Assembly (NCBI GenBank): GCA_021647465.1
Contig: JAKIUQ010000025.1
Coordinates: 1-21,724, forward strand
DNA: 21,724 bases
Origin: Emcibacter sp.
GTDB lineage: Bacteria; Pseudomonadota; Alphaproteobacteria; Sphingomonadales; Emcibacteraceae
Reading direction: 5' to 3'
How positions within the stretch are numbered: the stretch's first letter is position 1; every line of letters starts with the position of its first letter. A program made the position numbers and the translations under genes. Shown piece by piece: positions 14,382 to 21,724 of this stretch. A model generated the notes under the pieces. That model searched no databases. It was given only the letters and a program-made list of their open reading frames with translations, and was not told where the DNA came from.

Positions 14382-15596
14382 TTAAAATTTGACGCTTTCG
14401 CCATTTTTTACGATGCCAGCGCAGGCATTGCCGCCCAATTGATAGGCGAGCTGCGCAGGATGGCTTATATTCCAGATCGCAAAATCGGCTTTCTTGCCAA
14501 TGTCCAATATGCCCCGATCGTCAAGTCCCAGCGCCATCGCCGCGCCTCGGGTGACGCCAATGAGGGATTCTTCCGGGGTCAAATGAAATAATGTTGACGC
14601 CATATTGATCATCAGGCTTAAGGATAGCACCGGCGATGAACCCGGATTGCTGTCACTGGCAATGGCCATGGGAATCTTATATTTTCGGAAGATATCAATG
14701 GGGGGAATGCGGTTATCTCTTAACGTATAAAAGGCCCCCGGCAATAACACGGCGACCATGCCCGCCGCCGCCATGGCTTTTGCGCCGTCCTCATCAAGAC
14801 ATTCCAGATGATCTGCGGAAAGGGCGTTATATTTTGCGGCAAGTTTCGCCCCGCCGCTATTGCTCAATTGTTCGGCATGAAGTTTAATGGGCAGGTTCAA
14901 TTCCTGCGCTCTGGTAAAAAGTCTTTCTACCTGATCTGTGGAAAAAGCAATATTCTCGCAAAAGGCATCGACCGAATCGGCGAGATTTTCAGCCATAACC
15001 GCTTCCAGCATCTTATCCGTTACATAATCCATATAGCCGTCCGCATCATCACTGAATTCAGGCGGCAGCGCATGGGCCCCAAGGAAGCTGGTGACGACGT
15101 CAATAGCGGAATCCTGCCCGATATTCCGCGCGGCGCGCAGCATTTTAAGTTCGGTTTCAAGATCAAGGCCGTAGCCTGATTTGATTTCCACCGTGGTGAC
15201 CCCGCCTTTTTGCAGATGCCGCAGGCGTTTTTTGGCTGATAATATAAGCGATTTTTCATCGGCGGCCCGTGTGGCCTTAACCGTGGAAAGAATGCCGCCG
15301 CCGCCTCGGGCGATGTCTTCGTAGCTTGCCCCTTGCAGGCGTTTTTCGAATTCATCGATCCGGTTGCCGCCGTAGATCAGGTGGGTATGGCAATCAATGA
15401 GCCCCGGCGTCATATATTTTCCGCCGCAGGATATGATGCGGGCATTATCGGTGATTTCGGGCAGGGCGGCCGCCTTGCCAACCCAGTCAATCATGCCATT
15501 TCGGGCGATGATGGCGCCGTCCTTGATCATGCCATACGGGGTGCCATTCTCTGACATGGTCAGGAGGGTGACATCTGTCCAGACTTTAACCGTCAT
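14382..15596 (-). CDS. hutI: Imidazolonepropionase
   Basis: A 404-residue amidohydrolase that opens 4-imidazolone-5-propanoate to N-formimidoyl-glutamate, the third step of histidine degradation. Metal ligands are recognisable at DCHTH (His70, His72), LHAEQ (His240), SADH (His263) and ASDSNPGS (Asp315). The substrate-pocket sequence IKSGYGLDLETELKML (about 138-153) is diagnostic of HutI. It is divergent from the rest of the hut genes. Its promoter -35 lies inside the proposed HutC operator, so it should be co-repressed. It converges with the pump gene over a 65-base gap. The ribosome-binding site is weak. Confidence 0.95.
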   Translation of the reverse strand: MTVKVWTDVTLLTMSENGTPYGMIKDGAIIARNGMIDWVGKAAALPEITDNARIISCGGKYMTPGLIDCHTHLIYGGNRIDEFEKRLQGASYEDIARGGGGILSTVKATRAADEKSLILSAKKRLRHLQKGGVTTVEIKSGYGLDLETELKMLRAARNIGQDSAIDVVTSFLGAHALPPEFSDDADGYMDYVTDKMLEAVMAENLADSVDAFCENIAFSTDQVERLFTRAQELNLPIKLHAEQLSNSGGAKLAAKYNALSADHLECLDEDGAKAMAAAGMVAVLLPGAFYTLRDNRIPPIDIFRKYKIPMAIASDSNPGSSPVLSLSLMINMASTLFHLTPEESLIGVTRGAAMALGLDDRGILDIGKKADFAIWNISHPAQLAYQLGGNACAGIVKNGESVKF

Positions 15597-15638
15597 ATTA
15601 TTTACCAGCTTTTTATCTTATTGACTTATGGGCCGTAG

Positions 15639-15644
15639 TATAAT
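15639..15644 (+). promoter_or_regulatory. -10 box of the hutF promoter
   Basis: A perfect TATAAT lies 41 bases before the hutF ATG and overlaps the -10 box of the divergent hutI promoter. No good -35 is found at 16-18 bases; TTGACT at 15621-15626 is too close (12 bases). The promoter may be weak or need an activator. Confidence 0.45.
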
Positions 15645-15653
15645 TAACTGAAC

Positions 15654-15665
15654 CTGTATAGACAA
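15654..15665. promoter_or_regulatory. Proposed HutC operator (hutI/hutF)
   Basis: CTGTATAGACAA contains the near-palindrome TGTATAGACA. The same ten bases occur once more, just upstream of hutU. Here they begin 10 bases after the hutF -10 box and cover the hutI -35 box, so one bound dimer could silence both promoters. The TGTATA core resembles operators described for HutC-type GntR repressors; binding here is inferred. Confidence 0.6.
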
Positions 15666-15684
15666 GCAATTGATAAAATTACAG

Positions 15685-17067
15685 ATGCAAAAAGTAAAAT
15701 TCACCAAGGCTCTCTTAAACGACCAATGGCATGATAATGTGACGCTTAAGATCGATGATCAAGGATTCATTACGGCCATAGAGCGGCAGGGAAATGAAAA
15801 CCCTGACCCCGATATAACCGTCATTGATGGCTTTGCCCTGCCCGGAATGCCCAATTGCCATTCCCATGCCTTTCAGCGGGCCATGGCGGGCCTTGCGGAA
15901 TTTTCAACGTCACAAAGGGATAGTTTCTGGACGTGGCGGGATGTGATGTATCGCTTTGCCCAGTCCATAACGCCGGATGACCTCTATCATATTGCGCGGC
16001 AGCTTTATCTGGAAATGGTGACCGCGGGCTATACGTCTGTGGCGGAATTTCATTATCTGCATCATCAGAAGGGCGGGCAGCCCTATGATAATCCGGCGGA
16101 AATGTCATTGGCCATTATAGAGGCCGCCAAGGATGTTGGTCTTCACCTGACCCATCTGCCGGTATTATATATGTCATCGGGGTTTGGGGATATTCCCTTA
16201 AGCGGCGAGCAAGCCCGTTTTGGTCATGACATTGATCACTATTGCGCCCTTTGGGGTCAGCTTGATAAAATAACGAAAAATATCCCCCGGCAAAATCTTG
16301 GTGCGGCCTTTCACAGCCTGCGCGCCGTATCGCCTGAGGGCATGGACAAGGTCATCCAGCATGTGAAGAGGCAAAATGCCCATGCCCCGCTCCATATTCA
16401 TATTGCCGAACAGATGAAGGAGGTTGAAGATTGCCTCGCATGGTCTGGGCAGCGGCCTGTGGAATGGTTGCTCAATCATCAGGAATTGACGGAGAACTGG
16501 TGCCTGATCCACGCCACCCACATGACAGCGCAAGAAACAAAGGCCGTGGCCCTTAGCGACGCCGTGGTCGGAATTTGCCCGACAACGGAGGCTAATCTGG
16601 GGGATGGATTATTTTCCTTGCGGCCTTATCTTGATCAGGGCGGCAGGGTCGCCATTGGTTCCGACAGTCATATCTCGGTCAGTCCCGTTGAAGAATTAAG
16701 GCTGCTCGAATATGGCCAGAGGCTAAAATTTCAAAGCCGTAATATCACCGCAACGAAAATACAGCCTCATAGTGGGAATGCCTTGTACCACAATGCTTTA
16801 AAAGGCGGGGCGCAGGCGGCAGGCCATAATGCAGGTGCCCTAGAAATAGGCCGGTGCGCAGATTTAATCACATTAAATCCCGTATCGCCTCTTATGGTGG
16901 CGACGCCGGATAAATATCTGCTGGATCGTTTTATCTTCAGCGGCAATCAATCGGTGGTCAAAGATGTGATGGTCGGCGGGGAATGGCTCATTCGTGGGGA
17001 AAATCATAGCGAAAAGCAGGATATAAACCAGAAGTTCCAAATCACCATGGAAAAACTTCTCAACTGA
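15685..17067 (+). CDS. hutF: Formimidoylglutamate deiminase
   Basis: About 460 residues from the ATG at 15685; an in-frame TTG at 15670 would add five, and neither has a clear ribosome-binding site. It removes ammonia from N-formimidoyl-glutamate to give N-formyl-glutamate, the fourth step of the route completed by HutG. The amidohydrolase fold is shown by NCHSHAFQR (His59, His61), HIHIAEQ, and GSDSHIS with the catalytic Asp. LPGMPNCHSHAFQRAMAG is typical of HutF and separates it from atrazine chlorohydrolase-like relatives. The sequence begins with a small beta domain and ends in a matching one. It is the first gene of a plus-strand run, followed after 21 bases by hutC. Confidence 0.93.
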   Translation: MQKVKFTKALLNDQWHDNVTLKIDDQGFITAIERQGNENPDPDITVIDGFALPGMPNCHSHAFQRAMAGLAEFSTSQRDSFWTWRDVMYRFAQSITPDDLYHIARQLYLEMVTAGYTSVAEFHYLHHQKGGQPYDNPAEMSLAIIEAAKDVGLHLTHLPVLYMSSGFGDIPLSGEQARFGHDIDHYCALWGQLDKITKNIPRQNLGAAFHSLRAVSPEGMDKVIQHVKRQNAHAPLHIHIAEQMKEVEDCLAWSGQRPVEWLLNHQELTENWCLIHATHMTAQETKAVALSDAVVGICPTTEANLGDGLFSLRPYLDQGGRVAIGSDSHISVSPVEELRLLEYGQRLKFQSRNITATKIQPHSGNALYHNALKGGAQAAGHNAGALEIGRCADLITLNPVSPLMVATPDKYLLDRFIFSGNQSVVKDVMVGGEWLIRGENHSEKQDINQKFQITMEKLLN

Positions 17068-17088
17068 TTTAAAAGGAAATAATCACCC

Positions 17089-17808
17089 ATGCAGAATTCG
17101 CCAGATCAGGTCGCCCCGCTGTATAAAAAAATTAAAGACCATATTCTTGCGCGCATTGCGTCCGGCGAATGGCAACCTTCTGCGCGGGTGCCTTCCGAGA
17201 ATGAACTGGTGAAAATATTCGATGTCTCCCGGATGACAACCAACCGCGCGTTGCGGGAATTGACAGCAGAAGGGTATCTGGAGCGTATCGCGGGGGTTGG
17301 CACCTTTGTCGCTGAATTAAAAGCCCAAAGCCACCCGCTTGAAATTCATAATATTGCCGAAGAAATCCGCGCGCGTGGCCATAAATATTCTGCGGCTGTC
17401 CTGAAAACAGAAGGGGTGGACGCCCAAAAGGATATTGCGCAATCGCTTAATATTACTGTTGGCCAAGGGGTATTTCGATCGATCATTGTTCATAAAGAAC
17501 AAAATATTCCCATACAAATGGAAGACCGTTATGTGAATAAGGACGTTGCGCCCAATTATGGGGATCAGGATTTTACCGTGATTACCCCTTATGATTATCT
17601 GATGAAAATAGCCCCCCTGCAAAAGGCTGAGCATGTGGTGACGGCCATCATACCAAGCGATGAAATCCGCCGCGAATTACATATGGCGGCAAATGAGCCT
17701 TGCCTGTTGATCAAACGCCGGACATGGACCAACGGTCAGGTGGCCGCCAGCGCAAGGCTTTACCATCCCGGATCGCGTTATGAATTAGCAGGGCGTTTCC
17801 GGCCATAA
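17089..17808 (+). CDS. hutC: Histidine utilisation repressor HutC (GntR family)
   Basis: A 239-residue transcription regulator. The N-terminal winged helix-turn-helix (about 8-75) has the GntR pattern, with ARVPSENELVKIFDVSRMT and TNRALRELTAEGYLERIAGVGTF. The C-terminal UTRA effector domain (about 92-232) contains the characteristic 'EDRYVNKDVAP' and ends with RRTWTNGQVAASARLYHPGS. In known systems HutC represses hut genes and is released by urocanate, the product of HutH. Here it sits between hutF and hutU, so repression would be autoregulatory. AGGA lies about 11 bases before the ATG, which is rather far. Confidence 0.94.
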   Translation: MQNSPDQVAPLYKKIKDHILARIASGEWQPSARVPSENELVKIFDVSRMTTNRALRELTAEGYLERIAGVGTFVAELKAQSHPLEIHNIAEEIRARGHKYSAAVLKTEGVDAQKDIAQSLNITVGQGVFRSIIVHKEQNIPIQMEDRYVNKDVAPNYGDQDFTVITPYDYLMKIAPLQKAEHVVTAIIPSDEIRRELHMAANEPCLLIKRRTWTNGQVAASARLYHPGSRYELAGRFRP

Positions 17809-17830
17809 GCCACCGGGTATATATTTTTTA

Positions 17831-17859
17831 TTTACATTTTTTTAAAAAAAGCAGATACT
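17831..17859 (+). promoter_or_regulatory. hutU promoter
   Basis: TTTACA (17831-17836) and GATACT (17854-17859) are separated by 17 bases that are almost all T then A. The predicted start near 17866 lies at the upstream edge of the second TGTATAGACA motif, so hutU, hutH and hutG can be transcribed separately from hutF-hutC. Confidence 0.5.
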
Positions 17860-17867
17860 GAATTAGG

Positions 17868-17886
17868 CTGTATAGACAGGTATAGA
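17868..17886. promoter_or_regulatory. Proposed HutC operator (hutU)
   Basis: CTGTATAGACAG (17868-17879) has inverted CTGT/ACAG arms and shares TGTATAGACA with the hutI/hutF site. A related TATAGATA follows after 2-3 bases, giving an extra half-like site. The spacing from the -10 box (9 bases) nearly equals that at hutF (10 bases). Confidence 0.6.
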
Positions 17887-17890
17887 TAGC

Positions 17891-19564
17891 ATGACAGATA
17901 ATAGACAAAATTCCCGTATTGTAAAAGCGTCCACGGGCACAAAGCTCACCGCGAAAAGCTGGTCAACAGAAGCCCCCCTGCGCATGTTGATGAATAATCT
18001 GGACCCCGATGTGGCAGAACATCCGCAAAGCCTTGTGGTTTACGGCGGCATTGGCCGGGCGGCCCGCAACTGGGATTGTTTCGACAGGATCGTTGAAAGC
18101 CTGAAAAATCTGGAAGAAGATGAAACGCTTCTTGTGCAAAGCGGCAAGCCGGTCGGTATTTTCCCAACCCATAAGGGTGCGCCAAGGGTCTTGATTGCCA
18201 ATTCCAACCTCGTTCCTCATTGGGCCACATGGGATCATTTTAATGAATTGGATAAAAAAGGCCTGATGATGTATGGCCAAATGACGGCAGGCAGCTGGAT
18301 TTACATCGGCAGTCAGGGCATCGTTCAGGGGACTTACGAAACCTTTGTTGAAATGGGCCGTCAGCATTTTGGCGGTGATCTCTCCGGCAAATGGATATTG
18401 ACCGCCGGACTTGGGGGTATGGGCGGCGCCCAGCCCATGGCCGCGACGATGGCGGGGGCGTCTATGCTGGCCATTGAATGTCAGTCAGACCGCATTGATT
18501 ATCGCCTGCGCACGGGATATCTGGACAAGCGCGCCGAAACATTAGGGCAGGCGATGGCTATGATTGACGCGGCCACGCGTCGCGGCAAAGCCATATCTGT
18601 GGGGCTTTTGGGTAATGCGGCTGAAATTATACCTGATATGATAAATAAAGGCATCAGGCCGGATGTGGTCACCGATCAGACATCGGCCCATGACCCTGTC
18701 AATGGCTATCTGCCTATTGGCTGGACGGTTGAGGAATGGGAGGCCAAGCGTGAAAAAGATCCGAAATCTGTGGAGAGGGATGCCAAACGATCCATGGCGA
18801 TACATGTAAAAGCCATGCTGGCTTATCATGAAATGGGTGTCCCGACCTTTGATTATGGCAATAATATCCGTCAGGTTGCCTTTGATGAAGGGGTTCAGAA
18901 TGCCTTTGATTTTCCGGGATTTGTTCCCGCCTATGTCCGGCCCTTATTTTGCCGGGGCGTTGGCCCGTTTCGCTGGGTGGCCCTAAGCGGGGATCCCGAA
19001 GATATCTATAAAACAGATCAAAAAGTAAAAGAACTTATCCCCGATAACCCCCACCTGCATAACTGGCTTGATATGGCGCGCGAACGTATACAGTTTCAGG
19101 GGTTGCCCGCGCGGATATGCTGGGTTGGACTGGGGCAGCGTCACAAGCTGGGGCTTGCCTTTAATGAAATGGTCAGAAACGGTGAGTTAAAGGCCCCTGT
19201 GGTCATTGGGCGGGATCATCTGGACAGCGGATCTGTGGCCAGCCCCAACCGGGAAACAGAAAGCATGAAAGACGGTTCTGACGCGGTTTCCGACTGGCCG
19301 TTGTTGAATGCGTTGCTTAATACCGCAAGCGGCGCCACATGGGTGAGCCTGCATCACGGCGGCGGCGTTGGTATGGGGTTCAGTCAGCATAGCGGTGTGG
19401 TAATTCTGGCGGATGGCACCGATGATGCAGCGGAGAAACTTGGCCGCGTACTCTGGAATGATCCGGCGACCGGTGTCATGCGTCATGCGGATGCCGGCTA
19501 TGATATGGCCCTTGACTGCGCCAAAGAGATGGGCCTGAAATTACCCATGCTTACAGAAGAATAA
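17891..19564 (+). CDS. hutU: Urocanate hydratase
   Basis: A 557-residue enzyme using tightly bound NAD+ as an electrophile to hydrate urocanate to imidazolonepropionate, step two of the pathway. The nucleotide-binding segment TAGLGGMGGAQP (about 171-182) is present. GLPARICWVGLGQR places the conserved Cys at 410, the same number as in the Pseudomonas putida enzyme. HHGGGVGMGFSQHSG near the C-terminus is another family signature. The length is exactly typical and there is no sign of damage. It begins a second transcription unit with its own promoter and operator, and hutH follows after 11 bases. The ribosome-binding site is weak (AGG, about 11 bases upstream). Confidence 0.97.
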   Translation: MTDNRQNSRIVKASTGTKLTAKSWSTEAPLRMLMNNLDPDVAEHPQSLVVYGGIGRAARNWDCFDRIVESLKNLEEDETLLVQSGKPVGIFPTHKGAPRVLIANSNLVPHWATWDHFNELDKKGLMMYGQMTAGSWIYIGSQGIVQGTYETFVEMGRQHFGGDLSGKWILTAGLGGMGGAQPMAATMAGASMLAIECQSDRIDYRLRTGYLDKRAETLGQAMAMIDAATRRGKAISVGLLGNAAEIIPDMINKGIRPDVVTDQTSAHDPVNGYLPIGWTVEEWEAKREKDPKSVERDAKRSMAIHVKAMLAYHEMGVPTFDYGNNIRQVAFDEGVQNAFDFPGFVPAYVRPLFCRGVGPFRWVALSGDPEDIYKTDQKVKELIPDNPHLHNWLDMARERIQFQGLPARICWVGLGQRHKLGLAFNEMVRNGELKAPVVIGRDHLDSGSVASPNRETESMKDGSDAVSDWPLLNALLNTASGATWVSLHHGGGVGMGFSQHSGVVILADGTDDAAEKLGRVLWNDPATGVMRHADAGYDMALDCAKEMGLKLPMLTEE

Positions 19565-19575
19565 GGACGAAAATC

Positions 19576-21147
19576 ATGAGCCATATATCGGATACTATAT
19601 TCACCATCATCCCGGGCAAGATGCCCCTGTCTGATTTGCGCAAAATATACCGCCAGTCTGTGCAAATCAAGCTGGATGAGGCCGCCTTTACGGCTCTTGA
19701 GCGATCGCGAAAAGTCGTGGAAGACATCATTTCAGAGGGCCGCACCGCTTATGGCATTAACACCGGATTTGGCCTGTTGGCCAGCACCAGCATCCGCGAT
19801 GACAAGCTGGAAGACCTGCAAAAAAATCTGGTTCTGTCTCACAGTACAGGCGTGGGAAAATACTTGCCCGATGATGTGGTTCGATTAATTTATATCCTGA
19901 AAATCTCAAGCCTAAGCCAAGGTTATTCCGGGGTAAAGCCTTCGACTGTTCGGGCCTTCATCGATTTCGTCAATGCGGGGTTGATTGCCTGTATTCCGGA
20001 AAAGGGTTCGGTGGGCGCGTCCGGTGATCTGGCGCCGCTGGCCCATATGACATTGCCTTTAATGGGAGAAGGCTTTGTCCGCGTCAAGGGCCGAAAAACG
20101 CCGGCCATGGCAGCTTTGAAGGCCGCAGGTCTTGAGCCGATTACCCTTGGCGCAAAAGAAGGGCTGGCCTTTTTGAATGGCACGCAGGTTTCAACGGCGC
20201 TTGCTTTGGTTGGGCTTTTTCAGGCCGAAGATATCTTTGCTTCTGCCGTTGTTGCGGGGGCATTAAGCATTGATGCTCTTCTGGGCAGCCGCGCGCCCTT
20301 TGATGCCCGTATTCATCAGGTAAGGCGTCAGCCGGGGCAAATGGCCGTGGCCCCAAAATATTTAGCGCTCCTGAAAGGCAGCGGCCTTATGAAATCTCAT
20401 AGGGACTGTGACAAGATACAAGACCCATACTCCCTCAGGTGCCAGCCACAGGTTATGGGGGCTTGCCTTGATATTATGAATAATGCCGCCCGAACGCTTC
20501 ATATCGAAGCCAATGCTGTGACGGATAATCCGTTGATATTTCCTGAAAATGGGCCTGAAAATGGACCCGAAAATGGCGACGTCATCTCTGGCGGGAACTT
20601 TCATGCGGAACCGGTGGCTTTTGCCGCAGATACGCTAGCTTTGGCCATTTGTGAGATGGCGTCGATTTCCGAGCGCAGGCAAGCCATTCTTGTTGATCCG
20701 AAAATGAGCGATCTTCCGGCGTTTCTTGTGAAAGACAGCGGGGTTAATTCAGGTTTTATGATTGCTCAGGTGACTTCTGCGGCTTTGGTTTCTGAAAATA
20801 AAACGCTGGCTCATCCGTCCAGTGTTGACAGTATTCCCACCAGTGCCAATCAGGAAGATCATGTGAGTATGGCAACATTTGGGGCGCGAAGGCTTGGCGA
20901 TATGGCCTTTAACAGTTCTGCTGTTATAGCGATCGAGCTTTTGGCGGCGGCGCAGGGTATTGACCTTAGGGCACCGGAAAAAACCTCTCCCATCCTTCAG
21001 AAAATGCACGCTAAAATACGAGAGAAAGCCGCGTATTTTGATAAGGACCGTTATTTCGCCCCGGATATTGATGCCATAACGTCATTGGTAAAGGATGGGG
21101 CATTCTCTGGCCCCATCATGGATATCCTGCCATCGGGAAGGGATTGA
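19576..21147 (+). CDS. hutH: Histidine ammonia-lyase
   Basis: A 523-residue enzyme that eliminates ammonia from histidine to give urocanate, the first step. The autocatalytic MIO cofactor forms from Ala148-Ser149-Gly150 in GSVGASGDLAPLAHM. The active-site Tyr59 lies in TAYGINTGFG. QDPYSLRCQPQVMG and GGNFHAEPVA are further signatures. It is slightly longer than the usual 505-515 residues, partly because of a three-fold PENG repeat (about residues 323-334) in the loop between TDNPLIF and the GGNFHAEP motif. A good ribosome-binding site (AAGGACG) precedes the ATG. hutG starts one base after the stop. Confidence 0.97.
   Translation: MSHISDTIFTIIPGKMPLSDLRKIYRQSVQIKLDEAAFTALERSRKVVEDIISEGRTAYGINTGFGLLASTSIRDDKLEDLQKNLVLSHSTGVGKYLPDDVVRLIYILKISSLSQGYSGVKPSTVRAFIDFVNAGLIACIPEKGSVGASGDLAPLAHMTLPLMGEGFVRVKGRKTPAMAALKAAGLEPITLGAKEGLAFLNGTQVSTALALVGLFQAEDIFASAVVAGALSIDALLGSRAPFDARIHQVRRQPGQMAVAPKYLALLKGSGLMKSHRDCDKIQDPYSLRCQPQVMGACLDIMNNAARTLHIEANAVTDNPLIFPENGPENGPENGDVISGGNFHAEPVAFAADTLALAICEMASISERRQAILVDPKMSDLPAFLVKDSGVNSGFMIAQVTSAALVSENKTLAHPSSVDSIPTSANQEDHVSMATFGARRLGDMAFNSSAVIAIELLAAAQGIDLRAPEKTSPILQKMHAKIREKAAYFDKDRYFAPDIDAITSLVKDGAFSGPIMDILPSGRD
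20542..20577 (+). repeat. Three 12-bp in-frame repeats in hutH
   Basis: The sequence holds three tandem units of CCTGAAAATGGG form, differing at two or three third-codon positions, and encodes PENGPENGPENG. Its 12-base period keeps the frame, so it adds residues without breaking the enzyme. Slipped-strand duplication is the likely origin. Confidence 0.85.
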
Positions 21148-21148
21148 C

Positions 21149-21724
21149 ATGGCCGATCCGGTGTTTCATTTCAGTCAGGGAAGCGGGGCTATTTTGGTCA
21201 GCATGCCGCATATTGGGACATATTTGCCGCCGGAAATCCTGGCAAAATTGACGGGAAATGGCCGGAAAGTCAAAGATACGGACTGGCATCTGGATAAACT
21301 GTATAATTTCCTGGGGGATATGGGCGTGAGTATATTAATGGCCCATAACAGCCGCACTGTGATTGATTTAAATAGGGGTGCCGACGGTAGATTACTTTAC
21401 CCGGGACAGAATGAAACAGAGCTATGTCCCGCCACATCATTCGATAATCAGCCGCTTTATCAAGAAGGCCTCGCGCCGGATCAGGCGGAGATTTTGCACC
21501 GTAAGGCGGTCTATTGGCAGCCCTACCATGATAAAATTCGCTGTGAACTTGACCGGATTAAAGCGCAGTTTGGCTATGCATTATTATGGGATGCCCATTC
21601 CATCCAAAGTCATGTGCCGCGCTTTTTTGACGGGGCGTTAACGGCCCTTAACCTCGGGACGGGGAATGGCATTGCGTGCGCGGCAGAGATTGAACAAAAG
21701 CTGTTTGCCATTGCAAAGGAATCT
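21149..21724 (+). CDS. hutG: N-formylglutamate deformylase (partial, cut at window end)
   Basis: 192 codons are open to the last base with no stop, so the C-terminus lies outside the window; the full enzyme is usually about 260-270 residues. It would hydrolyse N-formyl-glutamate to glutamate and formate, the last step. Family marks are SMPHIGTYLPPEI (about 18-30), DTDWHLDKLYNF (43-54), VIDLNR (71-76), LYPGQNETELCP (83-94) and LLWDAHSIQSHVPRFFDG (145-162), which holds probable zinc or catalytic Asp/His residues. The start is one base after the hutH stop, with AGGGA about 6 bases upstream inside hutH. This is the formylglutamate amidohydrolase type of HutG, matching the presence of HutF, not the formiminoglutamase (arginase-fold) type. 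Confidence 0.93.
   Translation, partial: MADPVFHFSQGSGAILVSMPHIGTYLPPEILAKLTGNGRKVKDTDWHLDKLYNFLGDMGVSILMAHNSRTVIDLNRGADGRLLYPGQNETELCPATSFDNQPLYQEGLAPDQAEILHRKAVYWQPYHDKIRCELDRIKAQFGYALLWDAHSIQSHVPRFFDGALTALNLGTGNGIACAAEIEQKLFAIAKES

Larger units (their letters stand above)
15637..15665 (-). promoter_or_regulatory. hutI promoter
   Basis: On the minus strand TTGTCT (15665-15660) and TATACT (15642-15637) are spaced by 17 bases. The predicted start near 15630 leaves a leader of about 33 bases. The -35 is embedded in the TGTATAGACA palindrome. Confidence 0.5.

Noticed and set aside
17473..17505. GTTC-N5-GAAC inside hutC resembling a LexA site
   Set aside because: Wrong spacing and orientation for the alphaproteobacterial box, and it lies within coding sequence.

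Overview
The window looks like chromosomal DNA of a Gram-negative alphaproteobacterium of moderate G+C, probably free-living. Support comes from lipoproteins with clear lipoboxes, a periplasm-spanning RND efflux system, the HutF/HutG version of histidine degradation, and a GAAC-N7-GAAC LexA-type operator, the direct-repeat form typical of Alphaproteobacteria. I cannot name genus or species. No tRNA, rRNA, CRISPR array, transposase or phage gene was seen. No gene-free stretch exceeds about 200 bases.

Layout. 1-2509: a perfect 32-bp palindrome, a small acidic protein resembling the YjfB-type 'motility' peptides (-), a TPR+SPOR lipoprotein (+), a stand-alone AroQ chorismate mutase (+), and a 59-residue membrane protein (-, 2236-2415) with a compact promoter overlapped by a LexA-type box. 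2510-6180: a PaaG-like enoyl-CoA hydratase/isomerase, a GGEEF diguanylate cyclase and a DEAD-box RNA helicase, all on the minus strand. The helicase is divergent from an alpha/beta hydrolase, and the two promoters have back-to-back -35 boxes. 6181-7986: that hydrolase, convergent with dihydroorotase (pyrC). 8182-14316: a heavy-metal efflux cluster of a secreted His-rich protein, an outer-membrane factor, a lipoprotein adaptor and an HME-type RND pump with the CzcA proton-relay residues. 14382-21724: a complete histidine utilisation cluster, hutI (-) divergent from hutF-hutC-hutU-hutH-hutG (+), with hutG cut by the window end.

How the genes work together. HutH, HutU, HutI, HutF and HutG form the five-step route from histidine to glutamate, formate and ammonia. 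HutC (GntR/UTRA) is the presumed urocanate-responsive repressor. A shared TGTATAGACA motif lies in the hutI/hutF intergenic region and upstream of hutU, each time just after a -10 box, so one repressor could control all three promoters. The czc-like genes form a tripartite pump, with the His-rich protein as a possible periplasmic metal buffer.

The most notable observation is the small gene at 2236-2415. Its promoter, LexA-type box, strong ribosome-binding site and single transmembrane segment suggest an SOS-induced membrane peptide, possibly a division inhibitor analogous to Caulobacter SidA.
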